A stretch of DNA of 64,000 nt from Catenovulum sp052056295. Its GTDB lineage: Bacteria > Pseudomonadota > Gammaproteobacteria > Enterobacterales > Alteromonadaceae. The position numbers and the translations under genes were made by a program. The stretch spans positions 3,100,001 through 3,164,000 of the forward strand of contig NZ_CP182493.1 of assembly GCF_052056295.1 (NCBI RefSeq). The letters are read 5' to 3'. This document shows, piece after piece, positions 32,979-41,730 of the stretch; position 1 is the stretch's first letter; each line of letters begins with the position of its first letter. The notes beneath the pieces are model-generated. The model ran no database searches. It was not told the origin of the DNA and was given only the letters and a program-made list of their open reading frames with translations.

Positions 32979-35792
32979 GTGACACTGCACAACAAACTTA
33001 TCATCACAATTACCTGTTTATGCAGCTTAGTTGTCGGCTGTAATAGCACTGACAAAGTGGCTGAAGTGAAACCTGTTATAAATACTAAACCTGTAGAAAT
33101 AGTTAAAAGCCCAAGAGACGACAGGGAATATCAATATTTAGTCCTAAATAACCAATTAAAAGTATTGTTAATATCCGATCCTCAATCTGAACAATCTGTT
33201 GCATCACTTGCAGTAGGGGTAGGTAGTTACCACAATCCTAAAAGCCAACCAGGCTTAGCGCATTTTGTTGAGCATATGCTGTTTTTAGGCTCAGAAAAAT
33301 ATCCAGAGCCGTCTGGCTATTTTAACTTTATCGAAACCAAAGGTGGGTCGAGCAACGCCTATACAGCCAAAGATCACACTAACTATTATTTCTCTATTCC
33401 GAATGAACATTATCAAGGCGCGTTAGACAGATTTTCGGATTACTTTATCAGCCCACTGTTTGATCCAGTTTATGTGGACAAAGAACGCACAGCGGTAGAT
33501 AACGAATGGACTAAACGCAAATCGCACGATGGTGTGATTATGCAACGTGTGCGCGGCCATACTGGCAATCCTGAACATCCAGTCAGCCAAATTAGCGTTG
33601 GTAATTTGCAAACACTTACCGATAAAGCGGATAGCAAATTGTTAGATGAAGCAGTTGGGTTTTATAAAAAACATTATTCAGCTAATCAGATGAACTTAGT
33701 ATTGGCTGGCCCACAAAACTTAGCTGAACTTGCTCGACTAGCAAATGAGTATTTTGCTGCAATAAAAAATACTCAGGTGAAAACCGATAAAATATCCGTA
33801 CCCGGTATTACTGCAGATACGTTAAACCAACATATTTATTATCAGCCGCAGCAAACGCATAAATTGCTCTTTATTGAGTTTGCGTTAACAGACAATAGTA
33901 CCGACTGGCAGTATCAAGCAAATCGTTATTTAAGTTATATTTTAAGCTCAGAAGAGCCGGGCACTTTAGGTGAATATTTACGTAAACAAAACTTAGCAAT
34001 TTCAAGCTCAGTGCAATTCGCGCCAGACTATTATGGTAAGGACGGTTTTGTGCAAATTCATGTGTCATTAACCGATGAAGGAATCAATAAAACAGATCAA
34101 ATCATCGCGGCCACTTTGGCCTACATTAATCTGATTAAACAGCAAGGTGTTAGCGAGCAATATTACCAAGAGCTTGCGGCTATGGCGGTGGATGAATTTA
34201 ATAATGGCGCTAAAGGTAATTTAATGCATACAGCCGTTAATTTAAGCGCAACTTTATTTGATACACCTGCTGAAAATGTATTAAATCGCGCTGCTGTATT
34301 CGCTGATTTTAATGCAGATAAAATTAACCAAGTGCTGGCGCAAATGTCTGTTAATAATATACGTGTATGGCATGTTTACCCGCAAGTTGAAGTAAACCAA
34401 CCAATTGACCACTACAACGGCCAATACGCAGTAAAAGCTATTACTGCTGACGAACAAAACAAATGGCAAAATGCGAGCCAAAACATTGCCATGCAATTGC
34501 CAAAAACTAACGAGTTATTTGATACACAAAAAGACTTAGGCATAACAGTGGAGTTAACCAAACCAACCCAAGTTTATCATCAAGATGGTATTGAAGCTTG
34601 GTTAAGCCACAGCCCAAATTATCAACATAACCAAGGTTGGTTAGAGCTCATTATTAACACAGATGTGGGTGACTGGGATGGTCAATATAAAGTGGCATCT
34701 CGGGTATTTCTCAATATGTTTGAGCAAGATTTAATTGCACTGCGTGATAAAGCATCTCGTGCCGGAATCAATATTTATATTGAGCCTTATTGGGGCGGCA
34801 GTATGCGCTTTAAAATTCAAGGTAAAAGCGCCAAACATTTATTGTTAGCGCAGCAGTTGTTACAAGCTTTAGTTGATTTTAAGCCAACAAAACAAGAGTT
34901 TGAACAAGCACTAACTAAATACCAAGAAGAGCTCGCCAATAAAGCTTTAGATACACCTGCAGAGCAGGCACAAAGATTATTAACTCAGCTAATGTACACA
35001 GCATTGACGGACGACCAATTATTGCAAGCAAGCAAATATGTGAACTTAGCTGTGGTAAATAAATTTAAGCAGCAATTGTTAAACCGCAACAAAGTACTCA
35101 TTTTTGCCTACGGCGCTTATCGCCAACATGAACTACTCAGTGCAATTAATACTTACGCGAGCATTTTACCAGCAGAGCGTAAACGTATTGATAGATATAA
35201 AAAGCCACTGATGGATATTCATGTTGGTGAGCAACTTAACTTTGCGCATAAAGTTAAACATTCAGATCATGCTGTGTTGGACGCATTTATTGCGCCACGT
35301 GAGAGTTTAAAAGATAGCTTGTCACTAAAAGTATTAAATAACTTTTATCACAGTGAATTTTTTGCCCAGTTACGCACCGAAGAACAGTTAGGTTATCAAG
35401 TTGCAAGCATGGCATTTGATTACCAGCTAAAACCTATATTCGCTATGTTAGTGCAAAGCAATAACACAGATTACAAAGCGTTGAAAAAGCGTATGGACAC
35501 ATTTAGGAAAGACTTTGCTGTGAAAGTTAATCAACTGACGCAAGCTGAATTTGAACAAGCGCGTGATGGTCTGTTGAGTTATTACCAACAAGCACCGAAT
35601 AACCTATATGATGAAGCGGGCAGCTATATTTACGATTTTTTTGACAATCAAACTCAGTTTGACAGTAAAGAGCGTAGCATCGAATTGTTGCAGCAACTGA
35701 CCTTGCAAGATATTCAGCAGCAATATCAAAATATGCTAGTCGGCAAAAAACATATGGAATTGTTAATTCAATTACGTGGTAGCAAGCAATAG
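32979..35792 (+). CDS. M16 (insulinase/pitrilysin) family zinc protease, lipoprotein
   Basis: A 937-residue protein (GTG start) with a lipobox L-V-V-G-C at 17-21, so it is probably lipid anchored. It has the inverted zinc motif H-x-x-E-H at residues 95-99 (H-F-V-E-H). Four M16 half-domains are covered, as in pitrilysin (Protease III, 962 aa) and other oligopeptidases that degrade peptides in a closed chamber. The second half keeps the T-E-E-Q-L-G-Y-Q-V substrate-binding segment near 800. It follows the YibQ-like gene; a hairpin follows at 35808. Confidence 0.92.
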   Translation: MTLHNKLIITITCLCSLVVGCNSTDKVAEVKPVINTKPVEIVKSPRDDREYQYLVLNNQLKVLLISDPQSEQSVASLAVGVGSYHNPKSQPGLAHFVEHMLFLGSEKYPEPSGYFNFIETKGGSSNAYTAKDHTNYYFSIPNEHYQGALDRFSDYFISPLFDPVYVDKERTAVDNEWTKRKSHDGVIMQRVRGHTGNPEHPVSQISVGNLQTLTDKADSKLLDEAVGFYKKHYSANQMNLVLAGPQNLAELARLANEYFAAIKNTQVKTDKISVPGITADTLNQHIYYQPQQTHKLLFIEFALTDNSTDWQYQANRYLSYILSSEEPGTLGEYLRKQNLAISSSVQFAPDYYGKDGFVQIHVSLTDEGINKTDQIIAATLAYINLIKQQGVSEQYYQELAAMAVDEFNNGAKGNLMHTAVNLSATLFDTPAENVLNRAAVFADFNADKINQVLAQMSVNNIRVWHVYPQVEVNQPIDHYNGQYAVKAITADEQNKWQNASQNIAMQLPKTNELFDTQKDLGITVELTKPTQVYHQDGIEAWLSHSPNYQHNQGWLELIINTDVGDWDGQYKVASRVFLNMFEQDLIALRDKASRAGINIYIEPYWGGSMRFKIQGKSAKHLLLAQQLLQALVDFKPTKQEFEQALTKYQEELANKALDTPAEQAQRLLTQLMYTALTDDQLLQASKYVNLAVVNKFKQQLLNRNKVLIFAYGAYRQHELLSAINTYASILPAERKRIDRYKKPLMDIHVGEQLNFAHKVKHSDHAVLDAFIAPRESLKDSLSLKVLNNFYHSEFFAQLRTEEQLGYQVASMAFDYQLKPIFAMLVQSNNTDYKALKKRMDTFRKDFAVKVNQLTQAEFEQARDGLLSYYQQAPNNLYDEAGSYIYDFFDNQTQFDSKERSIELLQQLTLQDIQQQYQNMLVGKKHMELLIQLRGSKQ

Positions 35793-35807
35793 CCAACCCA
35801 TAGAAAC

Positions 35808-35830
35808 CAGCGGGTTAACTTAACCCGCTG
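35808..35830 (+). terminator. Probable terminator hairpin after the M16 gene
   Basis: A perfect 10-bp stem, CAGCGGGTTA (35808-35817) with TAACCCGCTG (35821-35830), and a 3-nt loop. The following sequence is only mildly T-rich. Confidence 0.5.
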
Positions 35831-35917
35831 ACTCCTTAACCGCCCTAATTTTCAATTACTTCGCTGCATACGTATGCATATAAAAACCTGATTACAAAAA
35901 AAAGTCGGGTGATAGAA

Positions 35918-35946
35918 TGTTAAAAATTCGTATTAAATTTTTAACA
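35918..35946. promoter_or_regulatory. Palindromic operator candidate upstream of the MFS sugar transporter
   Basis: TGTTAAAAATT (35918-35928) is the exact reverse complement of AATTTTTAACA (35936-35946) with a 7-nt centre, 20 bp before the start codon. The symmetry and position suit a repressor site; no cognate regulator is adjacent. Confidence 0.45.
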
Positions 35947-35965
35947 TTATGAGCAGTGAATTATT

Positions 35966-37462
35966 ATGAAACAGCCTAAGTTATCGTTTTGGCAAATCTG
36001 GAATGTCAGTTTTGGCTTTTTTGGTGTGCAAATTGGTTTTGCACTGCAAAATGCCAACATGAGTCGCGTTTTCTCTGATTTAGGAGCAAACCTTTATTCA
36101 TTGTCGTTTATGTGGTTGTTAGCACCACTTATGGGGGTGATTATTCAACCTATTGTGGGTGCAAGCTCTGACAGAACTTGGACTCGTTTAGGTCGTCGAA
36201 GCCCATTTATTTTAGGTGGTGCATTAACGGCTGGTGTCGCAATGATATTAATGCCACAAGCGCCAGTGTTTGTAAGTTTTATCATGCCTATGTTATTTGG
36301 TTTGATAATGCTTGCGGTAATGGATGCTGCTTTTAACGTTGCATTCCAACCGTTTAGAGCTTTAGTGTCTGACATGGTGCCGGGCGAGCAACGCAACCAA
36401 GGTTATTCAATTCAATCTTTGTTAATCAACATGGGCGCAATTATCGGCTCAATTTTACCTTTTGTTTTAACTAATGTTTTATTGCTGAGTAACGAAGCTG
36501 AATTAGGTGAAGTAGCCGAAACTGTAGCTTGGTCTTTCTACCTTGGTGCGTTCATTATGATAGCGTCAGTTGTATGGACTGTGGTTAAAACTAAAGAATA
36601 CGCGCCAGCTGAATATCGTCAATATAAAGGCTTAGCTGAAGAGCCAGCAGAAGTTGAGAAAAAAAGCCTGACAGAAAAAGCGCAAGGTATGTGGCAGCTG
36701 ATGACGTCTATGCCAAAAACCATGAAGCAGCTGGCGTTTGTACAGTTTTTCTCATGGTTCCCGATGTTTTTAATGTGGGTATATATTTTGGCGGCAATTA
36801 CTCAAACATCGTGGGGAATAGATCCTAATTGGTTTAATGCTGACTATATTAAATCTGTTGAAGCTGTACCGGCAGAAATCAGTGCTGCTAAAGGCGCTGC
36901 CGGTGATTGGCTGGGTATTTTATATGCCATGATGTACATAGCCGCCGCTTTGTTTTCTATGGTTATGGGTAAAATGGCCAATACCTTTGGACGTAAATTT
37001 ACCTATGCAGTGGGTTTGTTAGCAGGCGCTATTGGTTTCTTATCTATGGGCTTGTTCACTCAAGCTGAAATTGTTGAAGTGAATTTATTAATAGCACAAG
37101 TTGAAATTCCAGCAGGTGCACTAGGTTTGTTAGTACCTATGATAGGTGTAGGTATTGCTTGGGCAGCTATTATCGCTATGCCATATTCTATATTAGCTGG
37201 TGCGTTACCTGCGGATAAAACCGGTGTATATATGGGTATATTTAACTTTACCGTTGCAGGCCCGCAAATCGTTTGTGGTATTATTGCTGGCCCAATTTTA
37301 TTGTATCTATTTGATAATAATGCAATTGGTATGATGTGGTTAGCAGGTGCATCTTTAGTATTGGGTGCAATTTCGGTTTGTTTCGTAAATGACAGTAAAG
37401 AAGCTGAAAACACAGAGTCAAAAAAGGCAGGCGCTAATTCTGCTGAAAACTCACCTGCATAG
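35966..37462 (+). CDS. MFS sugar transporter (SLC45/maltose-sucrose type)
   Basis: A 498-residue, ~12-TM major facilitator with the G-A-S-S-D-R-T-W-T-R-L-G-R-R-S-P-F loop between TM2 and TM3 typical of the SLC45-like sucrose/maltose branch. The opening F-W-Q-I-W-N-x-S-F-G-F-F-G-V-Q and the Q-N-A-N-M-S-R-V-F segment also match alteromonad MalT-type porters. It likely imports a disaccharide such as maltose or sucrose by proton symport; the substrate is inferred. No glycosidase gene is adjacent. A perfect palindrome upstream may be its operator. Confidence 0.85.
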   Translation: MKQPKLSFWQIWNVSFGFFGVQIGFALQNANMSRVFSDLGANLYSLSFMWLLAPLMGVIIQPIVGASSDRTWTRLGRRSPFILGGALTAGVAMILMPQAPVFVSFIMPMLFGLIMLAVMDAAFNVAFQPFRALVSDMVPGEQRNQGYSIQSLLINMGAIIGSILPFVLTNVLLLSNEAELGEVAETVAWSFYLGAFIMIASVVWTVVKTKEYAPAEYRQYKGLAEEPAEVEKKSLTEKAQGMWQLMTSMPKTMKQLAFVQFFSWFPMFLMWVYILAAITQTSWGIDPNWFNADYIKSVEAVPAEISAAKGAAGDWLGILYAMMYIAAALFSMVMGKMANTFGRKFTYAVGLLAGAIGFLSMGLFTQAEIVEVNLLIAQVEIPAGALGLLVPMIGVGIAWAAIIAMPYSILAGALPADKTGVYMGIFNFTVAGPQIVCGIIAGPILLYLFDNNAIGMMWLAGASLVLGAISVCFVNDSKEAENTESKKAGANSAENSPA

Positions 37463-37488
37463 TTAACCTATAATTGGTGTAAAAAAGT

Positions 37489-37513
37489 GCGTGGTAATAA
37501 TAAATTACCACGC
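37489..37513. terminator. Bidirectional terminator
   Basis: GCGTGGTAAT (37489-37498) pairs with ATTACCACGC (37504-37513) over a 5-nt loop. A run of six T follows on the minus strand and a short T run on the plus strand. It separates the convergent transporter and diguanylate cyclase genes. Confidence 0.75.
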
Positions 37514-37514
37514 A

Positions 37515-38462
37515 TTAACTTTTAGCCATATTCTCAGCAACAACTCTATTCCGGCCAGCTTGTTTCGCTTTGTATAATTGTTGATCAGCAAATTCTTGCA
37601 ATACAGTGTAAGAATCTGAAATAGTTGGAATGGTTGAGGAAACTCCCAAACTTACGGTAATGAAATCAGCTGCTGTACTAAATTCGTGTGGTATAGCTAA
37701 CTGAATAATTGCATTACGAATTTTTTCTGCAACGCTAGATGCAGCTCGCAATTCTGTATTCGGCAAGATGATCGCAAATTCTTCACCACCATAGCGTGCG
37801 ACATGATCGCCACTACGCATTACTTGATCAGATAAACATTTAGCCACGGCCTTTAACGTTTGATCGCCTAAACTGTGACCATAGTGATCGTTATATTGTT
37901 TGAAATAATCGATATCTAACATGATTAACGAAATTGGACTCTCAGCGCGCGCAGCGCGTCGCCACTCTTGGACAAAAGTTTCGTCGTAATTTCGTCGGTT
38001 AGGGATTTCTGTTAAGCCGTCAAGCAAGGCGAGCTTTTCTAATAGAGCTGACTTTTTCTTCAACGAGATCTGGTTTCGAATACGCGCATGTACAACCGAC
38101 ATATTGAATGGTTTAGGAATATAATCCATAGCGCCAAGCTCTAAACCTTTTGCTTCGTCTTCAGCTGAATCTTTACCGGTAATAAAAATAACAGGGATGT
38201 TTTTTAAATGGTCACTTTGTCTAATTTCTAACAAAACTTGGTAGCCATCTATATTAGGCATTTGAATATCCAGCAATACCAAGTCTATTAGTTGATGATA
38301 CTTATTGAGCACTTCTAATGCTTGGTATCCATCAGAAGCGGTAAATACTTCGTACAACTGTGAAAGCGCGGATTGTAATATATGAGAATTGATTTCTTGG
38401 TCGTCAACAACCAATATACAAGGACGGTTTTTACCTGTCGCTATGTTGTCATCTACGTACAT
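37515..38462 (-). CDS. Response regulator with GGDEF (diguanylate cyclase) output
   Basis: A 315-residue protein. The REC domain (~15-130) carries the phospho-acceptor Asp in L-V-L-L-D-I-Q-M-P-N-I-D-G and the conserved Lys in P-K-P-F-N. The GGDEF domain (~150-310) contains D-I-D-Y-F-K-Q-Y-N-D and the active-site signature G-G-E-E-F. It makes cyclic di-GMP when phosphorylated. It lies 3 bp downstream of a single-domain Hpt protein gene, so a phosphorelay from a hybrid kinase (possibly the PocR kinase at 22-24 kb) through Hpt to this regulator is plausible. Confidence 0.92.
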   Translation of the reverse strand: MYVDDNIATGKNRPCILVVDDQEINSHILQSALSQLYEVFTASDGYQALEVLNKYHQLIDLVLLDIQMPNIDGYQVLLEIRQSDHLKNIPVIFITGKDSAEDEAKGLELGAMDYIPKPFNMSVVHARIRNQISLKKKSALLEKLALLDGLTEIPNRRNYDETFVQEWRRAARAESPISLIMLDIDYFKQYNDHYGHSLGDQTLKAVAKCLSDQVMRSGDHVARYGGEEFAIILPNTELRAASSVAEKIRNAIIQLAIPHEFSTAADFITVSLGVSSTIPTISDSYTVLQEFADQQLYKAKQAGRNRVVAENMAKS

Positions 38463-38465
38463 AAT

Positions 38466-38789
38466 TTACCAAGAAGATGTTTCTTCAATTACTTTTTGCA
38501 GCGCATTGTTAAATTCTATAACTAAAGCTTCTGTGTCTAAATTGTCTGCTCGTAACTCCGTCTCGAGAACTTTTGCATGATTGTACAGTTCCACCATACT
38601 CAAATTGCCAGCTGCGCCTTTAATCGAATGCACTAATACTGCTGCATCTTTTAATTGCCCTGACGAAACGAGTGTTGTGACTTCTTCTGCTGAATTTTTA
38701 TATTGGTCGGTAAATTTATTTACCAACATCACAAATAGTTGTTCGTTACCTGCTAATCTTTCTAGCGCATCTGCTTTGTCGATTACCAT
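38466..38789 (-). CDS. Single-domain histidine phosphotransfer (Hpt) protein
   Basis: A 107-residue helical protein with the Hpt motif H-S-I-K-G-A-A-G-N at about residues 54-62, where His is the phosphorylated residue. Hpt proteins relay phosphate between a hybrid kinase REC domain and a response regulator. It is translated just before the REC-GGDEF gene with a 3-bp gap. It is divergent from the DUF1289 gene. Confidence 0.9.
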   Translation of the reverse strand: MVIDKADALERLAGNEQLFVMLVNKFTDQYKNSAEEVTTLVSSGQLKDAAVLVHSIKGAAGNLSMVELYNHAKVLETELRADNLDTEALVIEFNNALQKVIEETSSW

Positions 38790-38887
38790 ACAAGTTTCCT
38801 TTAGAATAAACCTATAGTGTAAGTATAGGTATATTTTTACTAACTTAAAGTTAATCTATTAATTTTAATCAGGTTGTTGCTAAATTT

Positions 38888-39091
38888 ATGAGTCAGTTCG
38901 ATTTTTCTAATATTAATGCAGTTAAAAATCCGTGTATTGGTTATTGCCAATTGAATGAAGATGATGTGTGTAAAGGCTGTGGTCGTACTAAAGATGAGCG
39001 CACTGATTGGATTTTTTTATCGGACGATGAGAAGCGTAAAATAGCTGATGATGCAAAAGTTCGGCTAGCGGCAATTAAAGAAGCAGAATAG
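38888..39091 (+). CDS. DUF1289 family small zinc-ribbon-like protein
   Basis: A 67-residue protein with the DUF1289 cysteine pattern: N-P-C-I-G-Y-C, then D-D-V-C-K-G-C-G-R-T, then W-x-x-L-S-D-D-E-K. The four cysteines probably bind a metal. Function is not established. It stands alone, with a 538-bp gene-free gap downstream. Confidence 0.9.
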   Translation: MSQFDFSNINAVKNPCIGYCQLNEDDVCKGCGRTKDERTDWIFLSDDEKRKIADDAKVRLAAIKEAE

Positions 39092-39120
39092 GGCTTTTTC
39101 GCTGGAAAAGCGGGGCATAG

Positions 39121-39240
39121 AAGGTCAAGGTGCTCGCAATATTTTTTGCAAAATCGCTTCGAGGCCATCCATGGCCCGCTCTCAAACGGTATCCCTACCG
39201 ATTGGACGTTTTGCAAAAAACATTTACGATCACCTTTCCT
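39121..39240 (-). repeat. Structured intergenic repeat, copy 7 (minus)
   Basis: On the minus strand hairpin 1 is CGGTA-GGGA-TACCG (39187-39200) and hairpin 2 is GGCCA-TGGA-TGGCC (39163-39176). The outer stem TTTTGCAAAA is extended by AAGGTCAAGG at 39121 and 39231-39240. It belongs to the same subfamily as copies 3, 6 and 10. Confidence 0.83.
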
Positions 39241-39339
39241 AAACATATTTGTTGCTATTAGCGGCATCGAAGCAATGCCAATGCTTAATAAAAGCGGGCT
39301 CAAAAGCGACTTATTGGTTGAGGACTGTGATTAGATTTA

Positions 39340-39403
39340 CCAAAGCAGAACGTCCTTTTCAGGGGCGAACCTGAAAAAGAAATTTTGCTCTAAGTTAATG
39401 CCC
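39340..39403 (-). repeat. Degenerate structured repeat
   Basis: One hairpin (CTTTTTCAGG against CCTGAAAAGG on the minus strand, 39355-39379) and an outer arm, AACTTAGAGCAAAAT, match copy 11. The second hairpin and the CTTC/GAGCG joins are missing. Confidence 0.4.
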
Positions 39404-39489
39404 TAGCACTTTCCTGGTATGGAATTGCGTGATATTTAATCTGTCGTCTGCATTTTCAAGTAGCGATAGATGAGCTAAATAAAAGTGTA

Positions 39490-39587
39490 CGCGAATGCTG
39501 GTTTTCTAAAACTTCACAAGATATGGATATCTTGTGCGAGCGGCCCATGGATGGGTTTAAAGCGTTTTTAGAAAACCATGCTTCGCG
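39490..39587 (+). repeat. Structured intergenic repeat, copy 8 (plus)
   Basis: The outer arms CGCGAATGCTGGTTTTCT (39490-39507) and AGAAAACCATGCTTCGCG (39570-39587) pair almost completely. Hairpin 1 is CACAAGATA-TGGA-TATCTTGTG (39515-39536). Hairpin 2 is CCCA-TGGA-TGGG (39544-39555). The joins CTTC, GAGCG and AGCG are present. Confidence 0.85.
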
Positions 39588-39629
39588 TGCGCTTGTTTGC
39601 ACTGAGCGCAACGCAATCTATTCCAAGCG

Positions 39630-41021
39630 CTACAAATTTTTCTCCGCAAACGACGCTAACCTAGAACGCATAACACCTGCAATATGCACAGTCGCGCTGC
39701 CTTCAAAGTCTTTAAATCGCTCAACTATATAAGTTAAACCAGAGGTTAGAGGACTCAAATAATTACTGTCAATTTGTGCCAAGTTACCGCAGCAAATTAA
39801 CTTAGTGCCTTCACCCGCACGAGTAATAATGGTTTTTAACTGAGACGATGTCATATTTTGGCACTCGTCCAAAATAACAATCGACTTTTGAATACTACGG
39901 CCACGCATAAAGTTAACCGACTTAAATTGAATATTCGCTTTCTCAATAATATAACGTGTGCTGCCTTCGCGACACTCGTCGTGGCGATGCAAAAAGTCTA
40001 AAGAATCGCTAATCGCCCCTAACCAAGGTGCCATTTTCTCTTCTTCAGTACCCGGTAAAAAACCAATGGATTCAGCAATCTCAGGCGTGTTGCGGGTTAC
40101 TATTATTTTTTCGTAAATGCCTTTCTCCACCACCATTTCTAAAGCGGCAGCCAAGGCTAATAAAGTTTTACCACTACCTGCAGGGCCGGTTAACAAGCAT
40201 AAATCAATGTTGGTATCTAACAGGGCATCTAACGCCATGGCTTGATGGAAGTTTTTCGGCGAAATGCCCCAAGCATGACGACCCATTAAACGTTCGTAAC
40301 CAAGGTCTTTAAGTTTTACCTGGCTATCATTGTGCTCTATCACCTTACCCGCAAAGCTTTTTGCTTCATCAAAAATATATTGGTTGATAAAAATGGTTGA
40401 AGGAAGCGCGGAACGTTCAACTGTGTGAATTGCTTCTCTGCCTTCGGTTTCACTATCGCAACTTTTTACTTTTGACCAAAACTCACCTTCAATTTCAGCA
40501 TAACCTGTACTTAAGTATTTAAGATCTGAAATTAATTGGTCGGTGCGGTAATCTTCAACACGTTCCATACCTGCACCTTTGGCTTTCAGGCGCATGTTGA
40601 TATCTTTTGTCACTAAGATAACGGGTTGCGGAAATTTATCTTTTTGCAAATGCAATGCAGCGTTGATGATTGTGTTGTCATTTTCGGGGCCAGGTAAAGT
40701 AACCCGTTCGTTTTTGAGTAGGTGGTCTGGATAAATGGCCAAGCGTCCGGTTGAACCATGTTCACTTTGATACCTTTTCATCGGCACACCTTCGGCTATT
40801 TCCTCTGGTGTGGCGTCTTTTAATGCTTCTTCCAACGCGCGAATAGCAATACGTGCGTCGCGGCTAACGTCTTTTTTCCGGTCTTTAATTGCGTCGAGCT
40901 CTTCAAGCACAATCATTGGGATATAGACGTCATGTTCTTGGAAATTGAGAAAGGCGAAAGGTTCGTGTAGCAGTATGTTGGTGTCGAGTACGTATATCTT
41001 GGTCATTTGGTCGTTGCTCAT
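39630..41021 (-). CDS. PIN-PhoH family ATPase (PhoH2-type)
   Basis: A 463-residue protein with an N-terminal PIN nuclease domain (~8-140: Y-V-L-D-T-N-I-L-L, E-E-L-D, R-D-A-R, V-T-K-D-I-N) and a C-terminal PhoH ATPase (~250-460) with Walker A G-P-A-G-S-G-K-T and Walker B I-V-I-L-D-E-C-Q-N. PhoH2 proteins combine an RNA helicase-like ATPase with a PIN RNase. A strong ribosome binding site (AGGGGG) precedes ATG 41021. A separate, PIN-less PhoH (ybeZ) is encoded at 44.4 kb. The 3-prime end is at the edge of a structured repeat region. Confidence 0.92.
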   Translation of the reverse strand: MSNDQMTKIYVLDTNILLHEPFAFLNFQEHDVYIPMIVLEELDAIKDRKKDVSRDARIAIRALEEALKDATPEEIAEGVPMKRYQSEHGSTGRLAIYPDHLLKNERVTLPGPENDNTIINAALHLQKDKFPQPVILVTKDINMRLKAKGAGMERVEDYRTDQLISDLKYLSTGYAEIEGEFWSKVKSCDSETEGREAIHTVERSALPSTIFINQYIFDEAKSFAGKVIEHNDSQVKLKDLGYERLMGRHAWGISPKNFHQAMALDALLDTNIDLCLLTGPAGSGKTLLALAAALEMVVEKGIYEKIIVTRNTPEIAESIGFLPGTEEEKMAPWLGAISDSLDFLHRHDECREGSTRYIIEKANIQFKSVNFMRGRSIQKSIVILDECQNMTSSQLKTIITRAGEGTKLICCGNLAQIDSNYLSPLTSGLTYIVERFKDFEGSATVHIAGVMRSRLASFAEKNL

Positions 41022-41318
41022 CAGACCCCCTTGATGCTTTTTTATGAACCGTATTCAGCTTTTTCAGACTTAGCTGAAATATGGCAGGTTGGTTTTATGT
41101 CGCGTCATTGCGTTTCTAATTTTACTATCGTTTTAAATTGGAAGAAGAGCAAGTATTTTTTACTGAAATATTTGAGCCGAAACCAGAATGTCTGATAAAA
41201 CTATGCTTCAAGTTGACTTTATTGCACTGTAGTTAAGGCGCTGCTAATTTTGAGGCATAGAAAGTTGAGCTAGTTCGAGATGTTTCTCAAAACAGCTGGA
41301 AGTTTCGTGCTATATATC

Positions 41319-41429
41319 GAAGCTTGATGGAATATTGTTCGCAAAAACGCTTCGAGCCCATCCTTGGGTCGCTCGCAAAAGATATCCCTATCTTTTGAAG
41401 TTTTGCTCACAACATTTCCATCAATCTTC
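41319..41429 (-). repeat. Structured intergenic repeat, copy 9 (minus)
   Basis: The outer arms GAAGCTTGATGG (41319-41330) and CCATCAATCTTC (41418-41429) pair at 11 of 12 positions. On the minus strand hairpin 1 is CAAAAGATA-GGGA-TATCTTTTG (41376-41397). Hairpin 2 is 41356-41369, reading ACCCA-AGGA-TGGGC. It differs from copy 5 by changes including one in the hairpin 2 loop. Confidence 0.82.
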
Positions 41430-41504
41430 TTTATCTCTACGGCGCTAATCTATTCTCAGACTTTTGGTCGCATAGCTGCACATGTTTGCAGCAAAACAAT
41501 TGCT

Positions 41505-41625
41505 AAGGAAAGGTGGTTGGGAGTGTTTTTTGCAAAACTTCCAATCGGTAGGGATACCGTTTGAGAGCGGGCCATGGATGGCCTTGCAGCGATTTTGCAA
41601 AAAATTTCGCAACCAGCTTGACGTT
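41505..41625 (+). repeat. Structured intergenic repeat, copy 10 (plus)
   Basis: Hairpin 1 is CGGTA-GGGA-TACCG (41546-41559) and hairpin 2 is GGCCA-TGGA-TGGCC (41570-41583), with the TTTTTTGCAAAA outer stem. It is nearly identical to copy 6. Confidence 0.85.
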
Positions 41626-41730
41626 CTATGGCACAGTTGTAGGAAACGCTTCCACAAGCCTATATACCTTTATGTAATTATCGTTTGATATTTAAATACT
41701 TCACTTTTGCGATCAACAATTACAGAAAAA

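Larger units (their letters stand above)
39092..39629. other. 538-bp gene-free region between DUF1289 and PIN-PhoH
   Basis: It holds structured repeat copies 7 (minus) and 8 (plus) and a decayed copy between them. No gene is supported. The AAGCGCT motif shared with copies 2 and 4 lies at 39625, overlapping the phoH-family stop codon. Confidence 0.65.
41252..41634. mobile_element. ~383-bp MITE-like composite repeat, copy B
   Basis: It is homologous along its whole length to 31439-31830 in the same orientation. The right end (41607-41634) and left end (41252-41278) form an imperfect inverted repeat, more decayed on the left. It embeds structured repeat copies 9 and 10. No transposase is encoded. 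Confidence 0.62.

Noticed and set aside
41364..41688. Overlapping open frames of 62-70 codons on both strands across the composite repeat
   Set aside because: They run straight through the inverted arms and hairpins, occur at the matching place in both composites only because the DNA is repeated, and lack ribosome binding sites.
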